Of a stretch of 7,055 nt of DNA, positions 1 through 6,504 are shown in pieces (positions within the stretch are counted from its first letter, which is position 1; the number at the start of each line of letters is the position of its first letter). Made by a program: the position numbers and the translations under genes. The DNA comes from Balneolia bacterium (GTDB lineage: Bacteria; Bacteroidota; Rhodothermia; Balneolales; Cyclonatronaceae): NCBI GenBank assembly GCA_003566395.1, contig PXDL01000068.1:1-7055 (forward strand). Reading direction: 5' to 3'. The notes beneath the pieces were generated by a model. The model made no database searches. It was not told the origin of the DNA and saw only the letters and a program-made list of their open reading frames with translations.

Positions 1-2032
1 GAATCCAGTGGTTTTCGTGTGGAAAAAGAAGCAGCCTGCTTTCGATTCCCATAGCCTGCGCCACGGTAAAGGCCTGCATGCTTTCACTCACCGGAACGCG
101 GTAGTCACGTTCGCCATGGATGATGAGCATGGGCGTATCCCAATTTTGAACATACAGGTGGGGAGAGTGCTGCTCGTAGCTGACCGGCCTTGGTTCATCC
201 CAGTATGCGCCGTCCAGATCAAAATGGACAAAAAACTGTTCTTCGGTGCTTCCATACATGGCTTCCAGATGGAAAACACCGGCGTGAGAAATAAACGCCT
301 TAAAGCGCTCTTCGTGGTTGCCGGCCAGCCAGAATACCGAATATCCACCGAAGCTTGCGCCTACGGCTCCAAGCCTGTCTGCATCCACATAAGGCTCTTC
401 CTTGACGTTATCTATGGCGCTGAGTAAATCTTCCATCGCCTGTCCGCCCCAGTCGCCGCTAATCTGCCTGTTCCACTCCTCGCCGAAGGAGGGAAGCCCG
501 CGACGGTTCGGAGCCACAACAACATAACCGGCGTTGGCCATCACCTGAAAATTCCAGCGATAGGAGAAGAACTGACTGACAGTTCCTTGTGGCCCTCCCT
601 GAGCGTAGAGCAGTGCGGGATAGGTTTCGTTTTCATCGAATCCCGGGGGCAGAATAACCCAAACCAGCATTTCTTTGCCGTCGGTGGTGGTCACCCAGCG
701 GCTGGTCACTTCCGACAGGGTGAGCTCATCAAGCAGTTCATCGTTAATTTCAGTGAACCGCTGCATGCGGCCGTCTGAAGGCGATACGGTGTGTAACTCA
801 ACCGGAGAGGACATCGACATCACCCCGGTTACAAGAACCGGATTACCGTCGGTTATCGCTTCATCAAAGGCGGTAACATCATGGATTCCGTCCGTAATCC
901 GGCGTACCGGGGGATAAGCAGACCTTGCCGTCATGTCCAGGGAGAAAAGCTGAACCGTGGCTTCAATCCCGCTGGTAAAATAAATGGAGCGGCCGTCGCG
1001 GCTGTACCGGGCGTTGTTCATATTTCCGTCAAAATTCTGGCTCAGTTCGCGGATAACGCCGGTTTCAAGGGTGAGTTCCATCAAGCGGTAGCGGTCGGAT
1101 TCATACATGGGCGTAACCATGCGGTTCCAGATCATTCTGCTGCCGTCCGGACTGAAGGCGGGGTAAAAATCGTAGCCGGGATTCGGCTCGGTGAGGTTGG
1201 TGGTTTCCCCGGATTTCAGATCATACAGAAAAATATTGGAATTGGTAGAGTAGGCGGATTCCGTACGGCTCATTTTTTTGGACGTGTAGGCTATCATTTC
1301 GCCGGACGGATGCCAGCTAATCTGAGAAGACCCGCCAAACGGCTTCAAAGGGGTGTCGTAAGGTTCGCCAACCATAATATCAATGGGGCTTCCGGTCAGT
1401 TCACCGTCGGCATACGGAGCAATATGCAGGTGGCGATAGGTGCCGTCGTGCCAGGTATCCCAGTGGCGGTAAAGCAGCTGATCGTAAATCCGGGCTTCAG
1501 CTTTCGGATATTCAGGGTAACGATCGTTGAGTGAAGGCTCTACACGCACATCACGGGTGAAAGAAAGATGAGAGCCGTCCGGGCTGTACTGCACAAAGGA
1601 AATACTGTGCTCAAAATCTGTGATTTGCGAAACGGAACTCCCGTCGGGGTCCATCTCAAAAAAATGTCCGCCCTGCATGAACCCGATTCGTCTGCCGTCA
1701 GGACGCCAAACAGGAGATGAAGCCGATGTTTCACCCTCGGTAAGCTGAACGACTTCCGCGCCGTCCATATCTTTTCGGTAAATATGAGTTGTGCCGCTGT
1801 TTTCGTCAATGTCCATATAGGTGATCGTGAAGACCACTGAATTTCCGTCGGGCGACACAACCGGGCCGCCGACCCGGCCGAGTTCGAGCATCTTTTCAGG
1901 TGATAGTCCGCGGGATTCGTACTCTTGTGAATTTGTGCCCGAAGAACCTGTTGAAGCACAGGCGGGAAGGGCGAAAAACAACAGGCTCAAAGCGAACCAA
2001 AGCGAAATGCGGGTTAAGCGATACATAAGCAT
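1..2032 (-). CDS. S9 family (DPP5-like, S9C) serine peptidase, putative lipoprotein; C-terminus cut by window edge
   Basis: Reading the minus strand from the ATG at 2032 gives 677 uninterrupted codons that leave the window at base 1. The product fits a prolyl-oligopeptidase-family dipeptidyl peptidase. Residues 1-25 are a signal peptide with a Leu-Pro-Ala-Cys lipobox (Cys25), so lipid anchoring outside the cytoplasm is inferred. A beta-propeller follows, with PD40-type motifs: SPDGN near 60, WRPDG 109, YSPDG 149, WHPSG 240, FSPDG 293, YSRDG 343. The RHWDTWHDG stretch near 189-197 is typical of the S9C group. The hydrolase domain carries GGPQG (479-483), GDWGG (526-530) and the nucleophile motif GASFGG with Ser560. 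Asp643 lies in GERDYRVP and His675 in HENHW, which completes the triad. Related enzymes continue about 25 residues past this His, so only the tail is missing. An in-frame ATG at 2026 is an alternative start; the A-rich stretch just before 2032 favours the longer form. Expected role: release of dipeptides or short peptides from peptides in the periplasm or at the surface. Confidence 0.93.
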   Translation of the reverse strand, partial: MLMYRLTRISLWFALSLLFFALPACASTGSSGTNSQEYESRGLSPEKMLELGRVGGPVVSPDGNSVVFTITYMDIDENSGTTHIYRKDMDGAEVVQLTEGETSASSPVWRPDGRRIGFMQGGHFFEMDPDGSSVSQITDFEHSISFVQYSPDGSHLSFTRDVRVEPSLNDRYPEYPKAEARIYDQLLYRHWDTWHDGTYRHLHIAPYADGELTGSPIDIMVGEPYDTPLKPFGGSSQISWHPSGEMIAYTSKKMSRTESAYSTNSNIFLYDLKSGETTNLTEPNPGYDFYPAFSPDGSRMIWNRMVTPMYESDRYRLMELTLETGVIRELSQNFDGNMNNARYSRDGRSIYFTSGIEATVQLFSLDMTARSAYPPVRRITDGIHDVTAFDEAITDGNPVLVTGVMSMSSPVELHTVSPSDGRMQRFTEINDELLDELTLSEVTSRWVTTTDGKEMLVWVILPPGFDENETYPALLYAQGGPQGTVSQFFSYRWNFQVMANAGYVVVAPNRRGLPSFGEEWNRQISGDWGGQAMEDLLSAIDNVKEEPYVDADRLGAVGASFGGYSVFWLAGNHEERFKAFISHAGVFHLEAMYGSTEEQFFVHFDLDGAYWDEPRPVSYEQHSPHLYVQNWDTPMLIIHGERDYRVPVSESMQAFTVAQAMGIESRLLLFPHENHWI

Positions 2033-2089
2033 GTTTTTGGGTTACAGATACAGGGATTATTCCGGCTCAGCCGACATAACTTAATCTAA

Positions 2090-2122
2090 TAAAAAAGGGA
2101 ATGTGAACCGGTCACATTCCCT
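2090..2122 (-). terminator. Rho-independent terminator of the DUF4097-like gene
   Basis: An 11-bp perfect stem (2096-2106 pairs with 2112-2122, arm AGGGAATGTGA) closes a 5-base loop. Read on the minus strand it is followed immediately by six T residues (2096-2091). It lies 50 bases past the stop codon at 2172 and before the S9 peptidase start, so it should end the upstream transcript and give the peptidase gene its own promoter. The plus-strand side has only a short A-rich flank, so termination should be directional. Confidence 0.88.
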
Positions 2123-2123
2123 A

Positions 2124-2141
2124 AAATAGCAAAGGCTATTT
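2124..2141 (-). terminator. Secondary hairpin upstream of the main terminator
   Basis: A 7-bp stem (AAATAGC at 2124-2130 with GCTATTT at 2135-2141) and a 4-base loop sit one base from the main terminator hairpin. On the minus strand its 3' arm runs into TTTT, which partly overlaps the stem. It may be an auxiliary terminator or a 3'-end stabilising structure. On its own it is weak and A/T-rich. Confidence 0.45.
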
Positions 2142-2171
2142 AAAACTTTATGCTTTAATACGGTCCGTTTT

Positions 2172-3119
2172 CTATTGCGCTTTGTAGGTGATATTCACAT
2201 TGCCTGCGCTGGTCCTGAACTCGGCTTTTACGCCTCCTTTACCGTAGGAACCTTGTATCCGGCGGGATGAGGTTTCTCCGCTGAATCCGCTACCGCTTTC
2301 TCCGCTTACGGAAACTCTGGAACCCTGTGCATCAAGAACCAGTCCTTTGCCATCACGATCAACAAGGTGTGAAGGCAGAACGGCCGTAATACTTCCTGCA
2401 CTGGTCCGCAGAGAGAGATGTTCATCAAGGTCTTTGAACTCCGCGTTAATACTACCGCCGCTTGTACGGGCGCTCATATTTCCGGAAATGGAATTCAGGG
2501 TGATGCTTCCTCCGCTGGTTTGGACATCGAAGTTGCCCGAGGAGTTTTCCATTTTGATGCTGCCCCCGCTTGTACGGGCGCTGAGTTCGCCCTTGATGTT
2601 ATACATGGAAATACCGCCGCCGGAAGTGCTTGCGTCAACGGTGCCGCCGATTTCCGAAAGGGTGATGCTGCCGCCGCGGGTTTGAAGCCTTTGGGAACCT
2701 TCAAGACCACTCAGCGATAAAGAGCCGCCGGAGGTGCGCACATGGGCGGATGTCTCGGCCGGCGTTTTGATTACATAGGAGACGGAGACCGAACTACCTC
2801 TGCGGAAAAAACCTGACTGAACGTTTGCTTCAACGGAGATGGTGTTGCCGTTTTTATCGAACCGAAGCTCGCCAATATCGGAAAAATCGCCTGTAAAGTA
2901 GGAGGAACCCCGCCGCACAATCACGTCTATGACGACTTCATTCTTTTCGTGGGATTCAACGGTTATGCTTCCTCCGCTGGTGGTTGCGTTTAAAACTACC
3001 GGACCGCTTACCTGAAAGCGTTCAGTAGTGTAAATATTGTCGGAAAACGCTTGTAAAGGCGCGTTTATCACCAAAACAAGAAAAAGCAGAAATGCGATGG
3101 GCCGGATGGGAGAATTCAT
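2172..3119 (-). CDS. Secreted DUF4097-like beta-repeat (putative adhesin) protein
   Basis: This 315-residue protein has a clear signal peptide (basic start, hydrophobic residues about 8-20, likely cleavage around 24-27), so export to the periplasm or cell surface is expected. The mature part resembles the DUF4097 / putative auto-transporter adhesin head group: long runs of Ser, Gly and Thr with alternating beta-strand patterns. The signature [R/Q/T]-T-S-[G/A]-G-[S/N]-[I/V/L] recurs with the Thr at residues 47, 129, 147, 165 (TSGGG), 183, 201, 219, 239 and 303; residue 148 is Arg in the third copy. Between 129 and 219 the step is exactly 18 residues, which suggests the rungs of a right-handed beta-solenoid. 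No catalytic motif or outer-membrane sorting domain is visible. DUF4097 proteins have no settled function; an envelope-stress or surface role is only a guess. The gene is monocistronic or the last of its transcript, because a strong terminator follows. It diverges from the metallophosphoesterase gene across a 340-base gap. Confidence 0.87.
   Translation of the reverse strand: MNSPIRPIAFLLFLVLVINAPLQAFSDNIYTTERFQVSGPVVLNATTSGGSITVESHEKNEVVIDVIVRRGSSYFTGDFSDIGELRFDKNGNTISVEANVQSGFFRRGSSVSVSYVIKTPAETSAHVRTSGGSLSLSGLEGSQRLQTRGGSITLSEIGGTVDASTSGGGISMYNIKGELSARTSGGSIKMENSSGNFDVQTSGGSITLNSISGNMSARTSGGSINAEFKDLDEHLSLRTSAGSITAVLPSHLVDRDGKGLVLDAQGSRVSVSGESGSGFSGETSSRRIQGSYGKGGVKAEFRTSAGNVNITYKAQ
2406..2735 (-). 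repeat. 54-bp coding repeat encoding 18-residue beta-coil units
   Basis: Within the DUF4097-like gene, five consecutive 54-base units (2735 down to 2466) and a sixth of 60 bases (2465-2406) each begin with a Thr-Ser/Arg-Gly-Gly signature. Most units have diverged in DNA sequence. The 17-base string CCGCTTGTACGGGCGCT is identical at 2458-2474 and 2566-2582, exactly two units (108 bases) apart. The periodicity is therefore mainly kept at protein level, with limited room for slippage or recombination. Confidence 0.8.
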
Positions 3120-3213
3120 GGGTATAAGGGTTGGTTAACATAAAAGACACCAAATGTTTACGGAACTGTTGGAATCTGGTTGCGTAAGATGTTATCAAGT
3201 TGCTTTTTTAAAA

Positions 3214-3411
3214 CCGGGAATTTTTGTGACGGACATAAGAACGGTTTTGTAAAGTCTTCCCTGACTTATAGTTCCTTGTGCAAGAATTTGTTCACTTCAA
3301 CATGGCTGATAACACGAACGTGGTAAAAAAGTTTGGTGTTGCCGGTGCTATTTGGTTTGCCTACTTTTTAATTAATTCTTCTGAAACTACCTGTATCCGG
3401 GATTTTGTGAC
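3214..3411 (+). repeat. Imperfect direct repeat CCGGGA(A)TTTT(T)GTGAC, two copies
   Basis: Copy one is CCGGGAATTTTTGTGAC at 3214-3230 and copy two is CCGGGATTTTGTGAC at 3397-3411. They differ only by two missing bases. The shared tail TTGTGAC occurs a third time at 3438-3444. All copies are on the plus strand ahead of the metallophosphoesterase gene. They could be regulator binding sites or promoter elements, or chance matches in A/T-rich DNA. The second copy overlaps the 3' end of the possible microprotein ORF. Confidence 0.35.
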
Positions 3412-3424
3412 TTCCTGTAAATAA
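3302..3424 (+). CDS. Possible 40-residue single-pass membrane microprotein
   Basis: An ATG-to-TAA frame of 40 codons lies in the divergent intergenic gap, 35 bases before the metallophosphoesterase start and on the same strand. Its shape is not random-looking: a polar start (MADNTN), a short basic patch (KK at 9-10), a hydrophobic segment from about 11 to 24 (FGVAGAIWFAYFLI), then a polar tail with two Cys (33 and 39). This suits a small inner-membrane protein with the tail outside. There is no ribosome-binding site, and I recognise no family. A chance ORF in A/T-rich DNA cannot be excluded. Confidence 0.35.
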   Translation: MADNTNVVKKFGVAGAIWFAYFLINSSETTCIRDFVTSCK

Positions 3425-3459
3425 AGAGTACTCTAAGTTGTGACAATCATCATAATGAT

Positions 3460-3954
3460 ATGAAAATCGGCCTTATATCAGATACACATTCTTACCTCGA
3501 TCCACAGGTTCAAGAATATTTCGCAGGCAGCGACGAGATCTGGCATGCCGGGGATTTCGGCACCATCGAGGTGGCCGATCAGCTTAGGAGAATTGCCCCT
3601 CTGCGCGGCGTGTACGGCAATATAGACGGTCAGGATATCCGGGCCGAGTTCGAGCATGACATGCGTTTCAAGGTGGAAGGTATCGATGTATTTATGACTC
3701 ATATCGGGGGGAATCCGGGCCGTTACGCTATTCCCATCCGTCAGCATATTTACGCCCACATGCCCGACCTGATGATCTGCGGACACAGCCATATTCTTAA
3801 GATTGCGCGAGATCCCGATAATCGAAAATTGTTGTATATAAATCCGGGGGCGGCCGGCAAGCACGGCTTTCAGGTTGAGCGAACGGTTGTGCGTTTTGAG
3901 ATTGAAAATGGCCGAATATTTAATGTCGAAGTAATTATTCTCGGCCGCAGGTAG
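3460..3954 (+). CDS. YfcE/MJ0936-family metallophosphoesterase
   Basis: This 164-residue cytosolic protein has the full metal-binding set of the calcineurin-like superfamily, small YfcE/MJ0936 type: D8-x-H10 in ISDTH, GD at 31-32, GN at 53-54, TH at 80-81 and GHSH at 108-111. Length and motif spacing are normal for the group, which binds two divalent metals (often Mn) and hydrolyses phosphodiester bonds. Family members cleave model phosphodiesters in vitro; the natural substrate is usually unknown, so none is assigned. The start is set by the conserved MKIGLISDTH opening. An ATG five bases earlier runs into a stop after two codons. It lies 89 bases ahead of ldhA on the same strand, so cotranscription is possible but not shown. 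A 5-bp GCCGC/GCGGC stem spans the stop codon without a T tract. Confidence 0.93.
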   Translation: MKIGLISDTHSYLDPQVQEYFAGSDEIWHAGDFGTIEVADQLRRIAPLRGVYGNIDGQDIRAEFEHDMRFKVEGIDVFMTHIGGNPGRYAIPIRQHIYAHMPDLMICGHSHILKIARDPDNRKLLYINPGAAGKHGFQVERTVVRFEIENGRIFNVEVIILGRR

Positions 3955-4043
3955 CGGCAAAGATTCGCACCTTCCTTCCCGATTTTGCCTATCTTGGTCC
4001 ATTATGCCCTTCTGCAAGGCAACCCAAGTCCGAACTCAGTGCT

Positions 4044-5042
4044 ATGCAAATCACCATTTTTGATTCCCTCAATTTTGAGAAAGAATACCTCATCGAAGCC
4101 AACAAAAAGCGCCACGAGCTTCATTTTATAGAAACCGAATTGAATGAGAAAACCGCCGGACTGGCCGAAGGCTCCGATGCGGTCATCATATTTGTAAATG
4201 ATCAGGCCGATGCGCCCGTGCTTGCAGCCCTTCATAAACTGGGAGTTCGGTATCTGGCGTTACGCATGGCCGGATTCAACAATGTTGATACCGCGAAGGC
4301 GGCCGAACTGGGGCTGAAGGTTGCCAATGTGCCGGAATATTCACCCCATGCCGTGGCCGAACATACGGTTGCGCTGATGCTGGCCCTGAACCGTAAATTG
4401 ATTCGTGCCAATAACCGGATACGCGATCTTAATTTTTCGCTGGATGGGCTGATCGGCTTCGATATGTACGGCAAAACAGCGGGCGTGGCCGGAACCGGTA
4501 AAATCGGGGCCGAGGTGGCCAAAATTCTGCACGGCTTCGGCTGCAAGGTGCTCTGTTTCGATATAAAAGAAAATGAGGAACTAAAGCGCACTGTGAATCC
4601 GGAATATGTTTCGCTTGATGAATTGCTTTCATCCTCGGATATCATCACCCTGCATACCCCGCTGAACAAACACACGCATTACATGATAGATGAAAAGGCG
4701 GTGGGTAAAATGAAGAAGGGCGTAATGCTGATAAACACATCCCGGGGCGGACTTGTGAAAACCGATGCCGTGATTAAGGGACTGAAGCAGGGCGTAATCG
4801 GCTATCTCGGTCTGGATGTTTATGAGGAAGAGGAGGGACTTTTCTTTCATGACCATTCAGAGGATATTCTTCAGGATGATATTCTGGCCCGGCTGTTGGT
4901 TTTTCAGAATGTGTTGATTACCAGTCATCAGGCTTTTTTAACCGATACCGCGCTAAAAAACATCTCCCATACCACCTTTCAGAACCTGAACGCCTGGGAC
5001 GACGGCCTGCATGCACCTCACGAAATCAAACACGAAGAGTAA
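4044..5042 (+). CDS. ldhA: D-lactate dehydrogenase (NAD-dependent, LdhA type)
   Basis: This 332-residue member of the D-isomer-specific 2-hydroxyacid dehydrogenase family should interconvert pyruvate + NADH and D-lactate + NAD+ in the cytoplasm. Long stretches resemble E. coli LdhA, such as IFVND near 49-53, AGFNNVD at 76-82, NFSLDGL at 130-136, MYGKTAGV at 141-148 and HQAFLT at 295-300. The dinucleotide fold shows GTGKIG (150-155), with Asp173 at the end of the next strand positioned to hold the NAD ribose. The catalytic trio is present: Arg234 in NTSRGG, Glu263 in DVYEEE and His295 in SHQAF. Length matches the family (about 330). The start is fixed by the usual first strand, MQITIFDS. Some relatives act on other 2-ketoacids, but the LdhA-specific motifs favour lactate. 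The unknown gene at 5049 begins only six bases after the stop, so the two are almost certainly cotranscribed. The enzyme suggests fermentative NADH disposal or D-lactate use. Confidence 0.95.
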   Translation: MQITIFDSLNFEKEYLIEANKKRHELHFIETELNEKTAGLAEGSDAVIIFVNDQADAPVLAALHKLGVRYLALRMAGFNNVDTAKAAELGLKVANVPEYSPHAVAEHTVALMLALNRKLIRANNRIRDLNFSLDGLIGFDMYGKTAGVAGTGKIGAEVAKILHGFGCKVLCFDIKENEELKRTVNPEYVSLDELLSSSDIITLHTPLNKHTHYMIDEKAVGKMKKGVMLINTSRGGLVKTDAVIKGLKQGVIGYLGLDVYEEEEGLFFHDHSEDILQDDILARLLVFQNVLITSHQAFLTDTALKNISHTTFQNLNAWDDGLHAPHEIKHEE

Positions 5043-5048
5043 GCGTAC

Positions 5049-5711
5049 ATGGCGGAACGTACCTTCAGGATAGGACGAACATCATACCGGCTTCAAACCG
5101 AAGAACATGCTGAATCCATGATAATTCCTCACCGGTTGTTGAGCCGGAAGCCGGCCGAAGACAGCTGGGCGATGGGATTTGGGGATGGAGGCCTTGTATT
5201 CGGTAGAAACGGTATCCCTGCCGACCGGCTCGATTTCGGTATGGGGATACTTGGCTCGCCGCGCTATCTGCTTTCATCGGTCGGGACAAGCCCGATTTTT
5301 ATGGCGGTGTTAATTCAGGATATTTTGCAGATTCTTGATGAATCGGGTGAACATACAGAGCGGCCGGCAGGTGTGGTCATTGAATCCGATGATGCCGAAC
5401 TTGAACTGGGAGGCAACCACATTAAAGGCAGGCCCTGCGTTTATGAGACGCATCACAGAAAACATGCGAAGCTTTTTGGTTTTCTGGTCAGCTTACCCGA
5501 ACATATCCCGCGGGATCAGTCTGACGTGCGTGATCTTTTCGAAGTGATGAAGGCTTTCCCCTTCGGTGGTCCTGCCGCAGGCTGGTTCAGCTTTCCCGAC
5601 ACGGAGCATAACACGGTAATGCAGCCCGAGCCGGAATCCGAGCTGACCAATGTGCGTGTCCGGATTTATATTCCATCGCGATTGTGTGATGCCGCCGACT
5701 TCGGTTTGTGA
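5049..5711 (+). CDS. Unrecognised 220-residue cytosolic protein, cotranscribed with ldhA
   Basis: I do not recognise this protein. It has no signal peptide or membrane segment; the only strongly hydrophobic stretch (about 81-96, SPIFMAVLIQDILQIL) looks like a buried amphipathic helix in a soluble fold. Visible features are a glycine-rich patch (AMGFGDGGLVFGRNG, about 41-55), a His/basic cluster YETHHRKHAK near 132-141, a Phe-Gly-Pro-rich stretch (about 170-183) and an acidic segment QPEPESELT near 192-200. It has just two Cys (130, 213) and no clear enzyme motif. Reality as a gene is well supported: it is a long open frame, six bases after ldhA, on the same strand and with similar base composition. 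The ATG at 5049 is the natural start; Met24 is a less likely alternative. Tight coupling suggests a role linked to D-lactate or redox metabolism, or merely a shared transcript. Confidence 0.8.
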   Translation: MAERTFRIGRTSYRLQTEEHAESMIIPHRLLSRKPAEDSWAMGFGDGGLVFGRNGIPADRLDFGMGILGSPRYLLSSVGTSPIFMAVLIQDILQILDESGEHTERPAGVVIESDDAELELGGNHIKGRPCVYETHHRKHAKLFGFLVSLPEHIPRDQSDVRDLFEVMKAFPFGGPAAGWFSFPDTEHNTVMQPEPESELTNVRVRIYIPSRLCDAADFGL

Positions 5712-5802
5712 AAAAGCGCTGCCGCTAAACGAATAATCTGCCCCGGTGCGACGTTTCTACTGACAATCTTACACAGCACGAATCTCAATCACTGAAATTT
5801 TT

Positions 5803-6279
5803 ATGCTACTGCTTCTGTTTCTTTCCGGCTTACTTTTTTCGTTTTCTGACGATGTTGTCACTTTTGTATGGTCGGAGGCCGCCGAGCTGAACGAGGGTGT
5901 GCTGGTTACCGACGATGAAAGCCGGTGGAGGCTGATGGAAGCCGGCCCCGGGCAGTATGAAGGCGGAGCAGTGATTCTTACACAATCGGGCTCCAGATCA
6001 GGAATAGCCTATTTCGGTGGGGACAGCTTCTCGGTAACGCTGCTTTCAGGTGAACCCGTCCGTGCAGAAGGATTCCGAACAAGCTTGCTGCTGGCCGATA
6101 CCGAGCACCGCCGTCTTACCTTCACCGACGGCACCACAAGACGCGTCATTGACCCCGATGCAGACCTTGACTTTCCTTCCGGCTCGCTCGTGGAAATGAT
6201 CATCACCAGAGACAGACGGTACGCCATTGATCTGAGCCGGGGATTACGTATCGCGGTTTCTCCGCCGATGAGAAAGTAG
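5803..6279 (+). CDS. Small exported or membrane-anchored protein of unknown function
   Basis: This 158-residue protein opens with a hydrophobic segment (residues 1-14, MLLLLFLSGLLFSF) without the usual basic residues, so it is either a short signal peptide or an N-terminal anchor. No alternative in-frame start exists between the TGA at 5761 and the chosen ATG. The rest is polar and strand-rich, with alternating hydrophobic residues and short turns (VLVTDDESRWRL, AVILTQSGSRSG, FSVTLLSGEPVR, LTFTDGTTRRVI), which suggests a small beta-sandwich or barrel. It ends in a basic tail (MRK). There is no Cys. I recognise no family. A FecR-like or envelope beta-domain was considered, but nothing diagnostic is present. 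It follows the 5049 gene by 91 bases on the same strand, so it may be the last gene of the ldhA transcript. Confidence 0.7.
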   Translation: MLLLLFLSGLLFSFSDDVVTFVWSEAAELNEGVLVTDDESRWRLMEAGPGQYEGGAVILTQSGSRSGIAYFGGDSFSVTLLSGEPVRAEGFRTSLLLADTEHRRLTFTDGTTRRVIDPDADLDFPSGSLVEMIITRDRRYAIDLSRGLRIAVSPPMRK

Positions 6280-6504
6280 GAGAAATCCGTAAATCCGGCT
6301 GCCATCCTGAGGGTTTTTTTATTATTTTGTGTGAGGTGTTACGTGTTTTGTAAAACTATGATTATGTTATGGTTACGCTTAGGTATCAGGTAGCGTTCGT
6401 TGTTTTGGCCAATTCAGAATCACTTGTTATTTCTCAGAACTTCATCAAAATGCCTCGCACCGTGAATTCAGGATTTCAACTATTTAAATTTTGCGCATTT
6501 CTGC
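6280..6504. other. Intergenic region before dnaE
   Basis: This 225-base gap is A/T-rich. It holds a T7 run at 6314-6320 with no good stem before it, and the inverted sequence GTTTTGTAAAAC around 6344-6355. A 20-codon ORF (6450-6512) has a stop that overlaps the dnaE start. A promoter for dnaE should lie here, but I cannot place one with confidence; TATTTAAATTTTG just ahead of the start is the most promoter-like string and would leave almost no leader. Confidence 0.5.

Larger units (their letters stand above)
3120..3459. other. Divergent intergenic region between the DUF4097-like gene and the metallophosphoesterase gene
   Basis: This 340-base, mostly A/T-rich stretch must hold the promoters for both flanking genes. 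I could not place a convincing -35/-10 or Bacteroidota-type TTTG / TAnnTTTG pair in either direction. It contains the possible microprotein at 3302-3424, a near-repeated element (3214-3230 and 3397-3411), three copies of TTGTGAC (3224, 3405, 3438) and a perfect 10-base palindrome AGAGTACTCT (3425-3434). Confidence 0.6.

Noticed and set aside
881..1534. 217-residue plus-strand open frame
   Set aside because: It lies wholly antisense to the S9 peptidase gene, whose translation shows propeller and hydrolase motifs throughout. The plus-strand product resembles nothing known.
1540..1959. 139-residue minus-strand frame starting with ATG
   Set aside because: It is out of frame with the S9 peptidase, which continues through the same bases with conserved motifs.
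2406..2735. Regular 54-base spacing that could suggest a CRISPR or tandem array
   Set aside because: The repeats are in frame, diverged at DNA level and encode a continuous beta-coil protein; there are no separate spacers.
3425..3434. Perfect palindrome AGAGTACTCT
   Set aside because: Ten bases, single copy, with no partner site; too short to call an operator.
3405..3434. TTGTGA plus TACTCT as a -35/-10 promoter pair (18-base spacer)
   Set aside because: Both boxes match consensus poorly, and this lineage may not use the E. coli-type consensus.
3944..3958. GCCGC-AGGTA-GCGGC hairpin across the phosphoesterase stop codon
   Set aside because: It has only five pairs and no T tract follows, so it is unlikely to end transcription.
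3478..4017. 179-residue minus-strand open frame
   Set aside because: It is antisense to the phosphoesterase, whose full metal-binding motif set proves the plus-strand frame.
6290..6320. Possible terminator ending in T7 after the small exported gene
   Set aside because: No stem longer than about three base pairs precedes the T run, so an intrinsic terminator is not supported.
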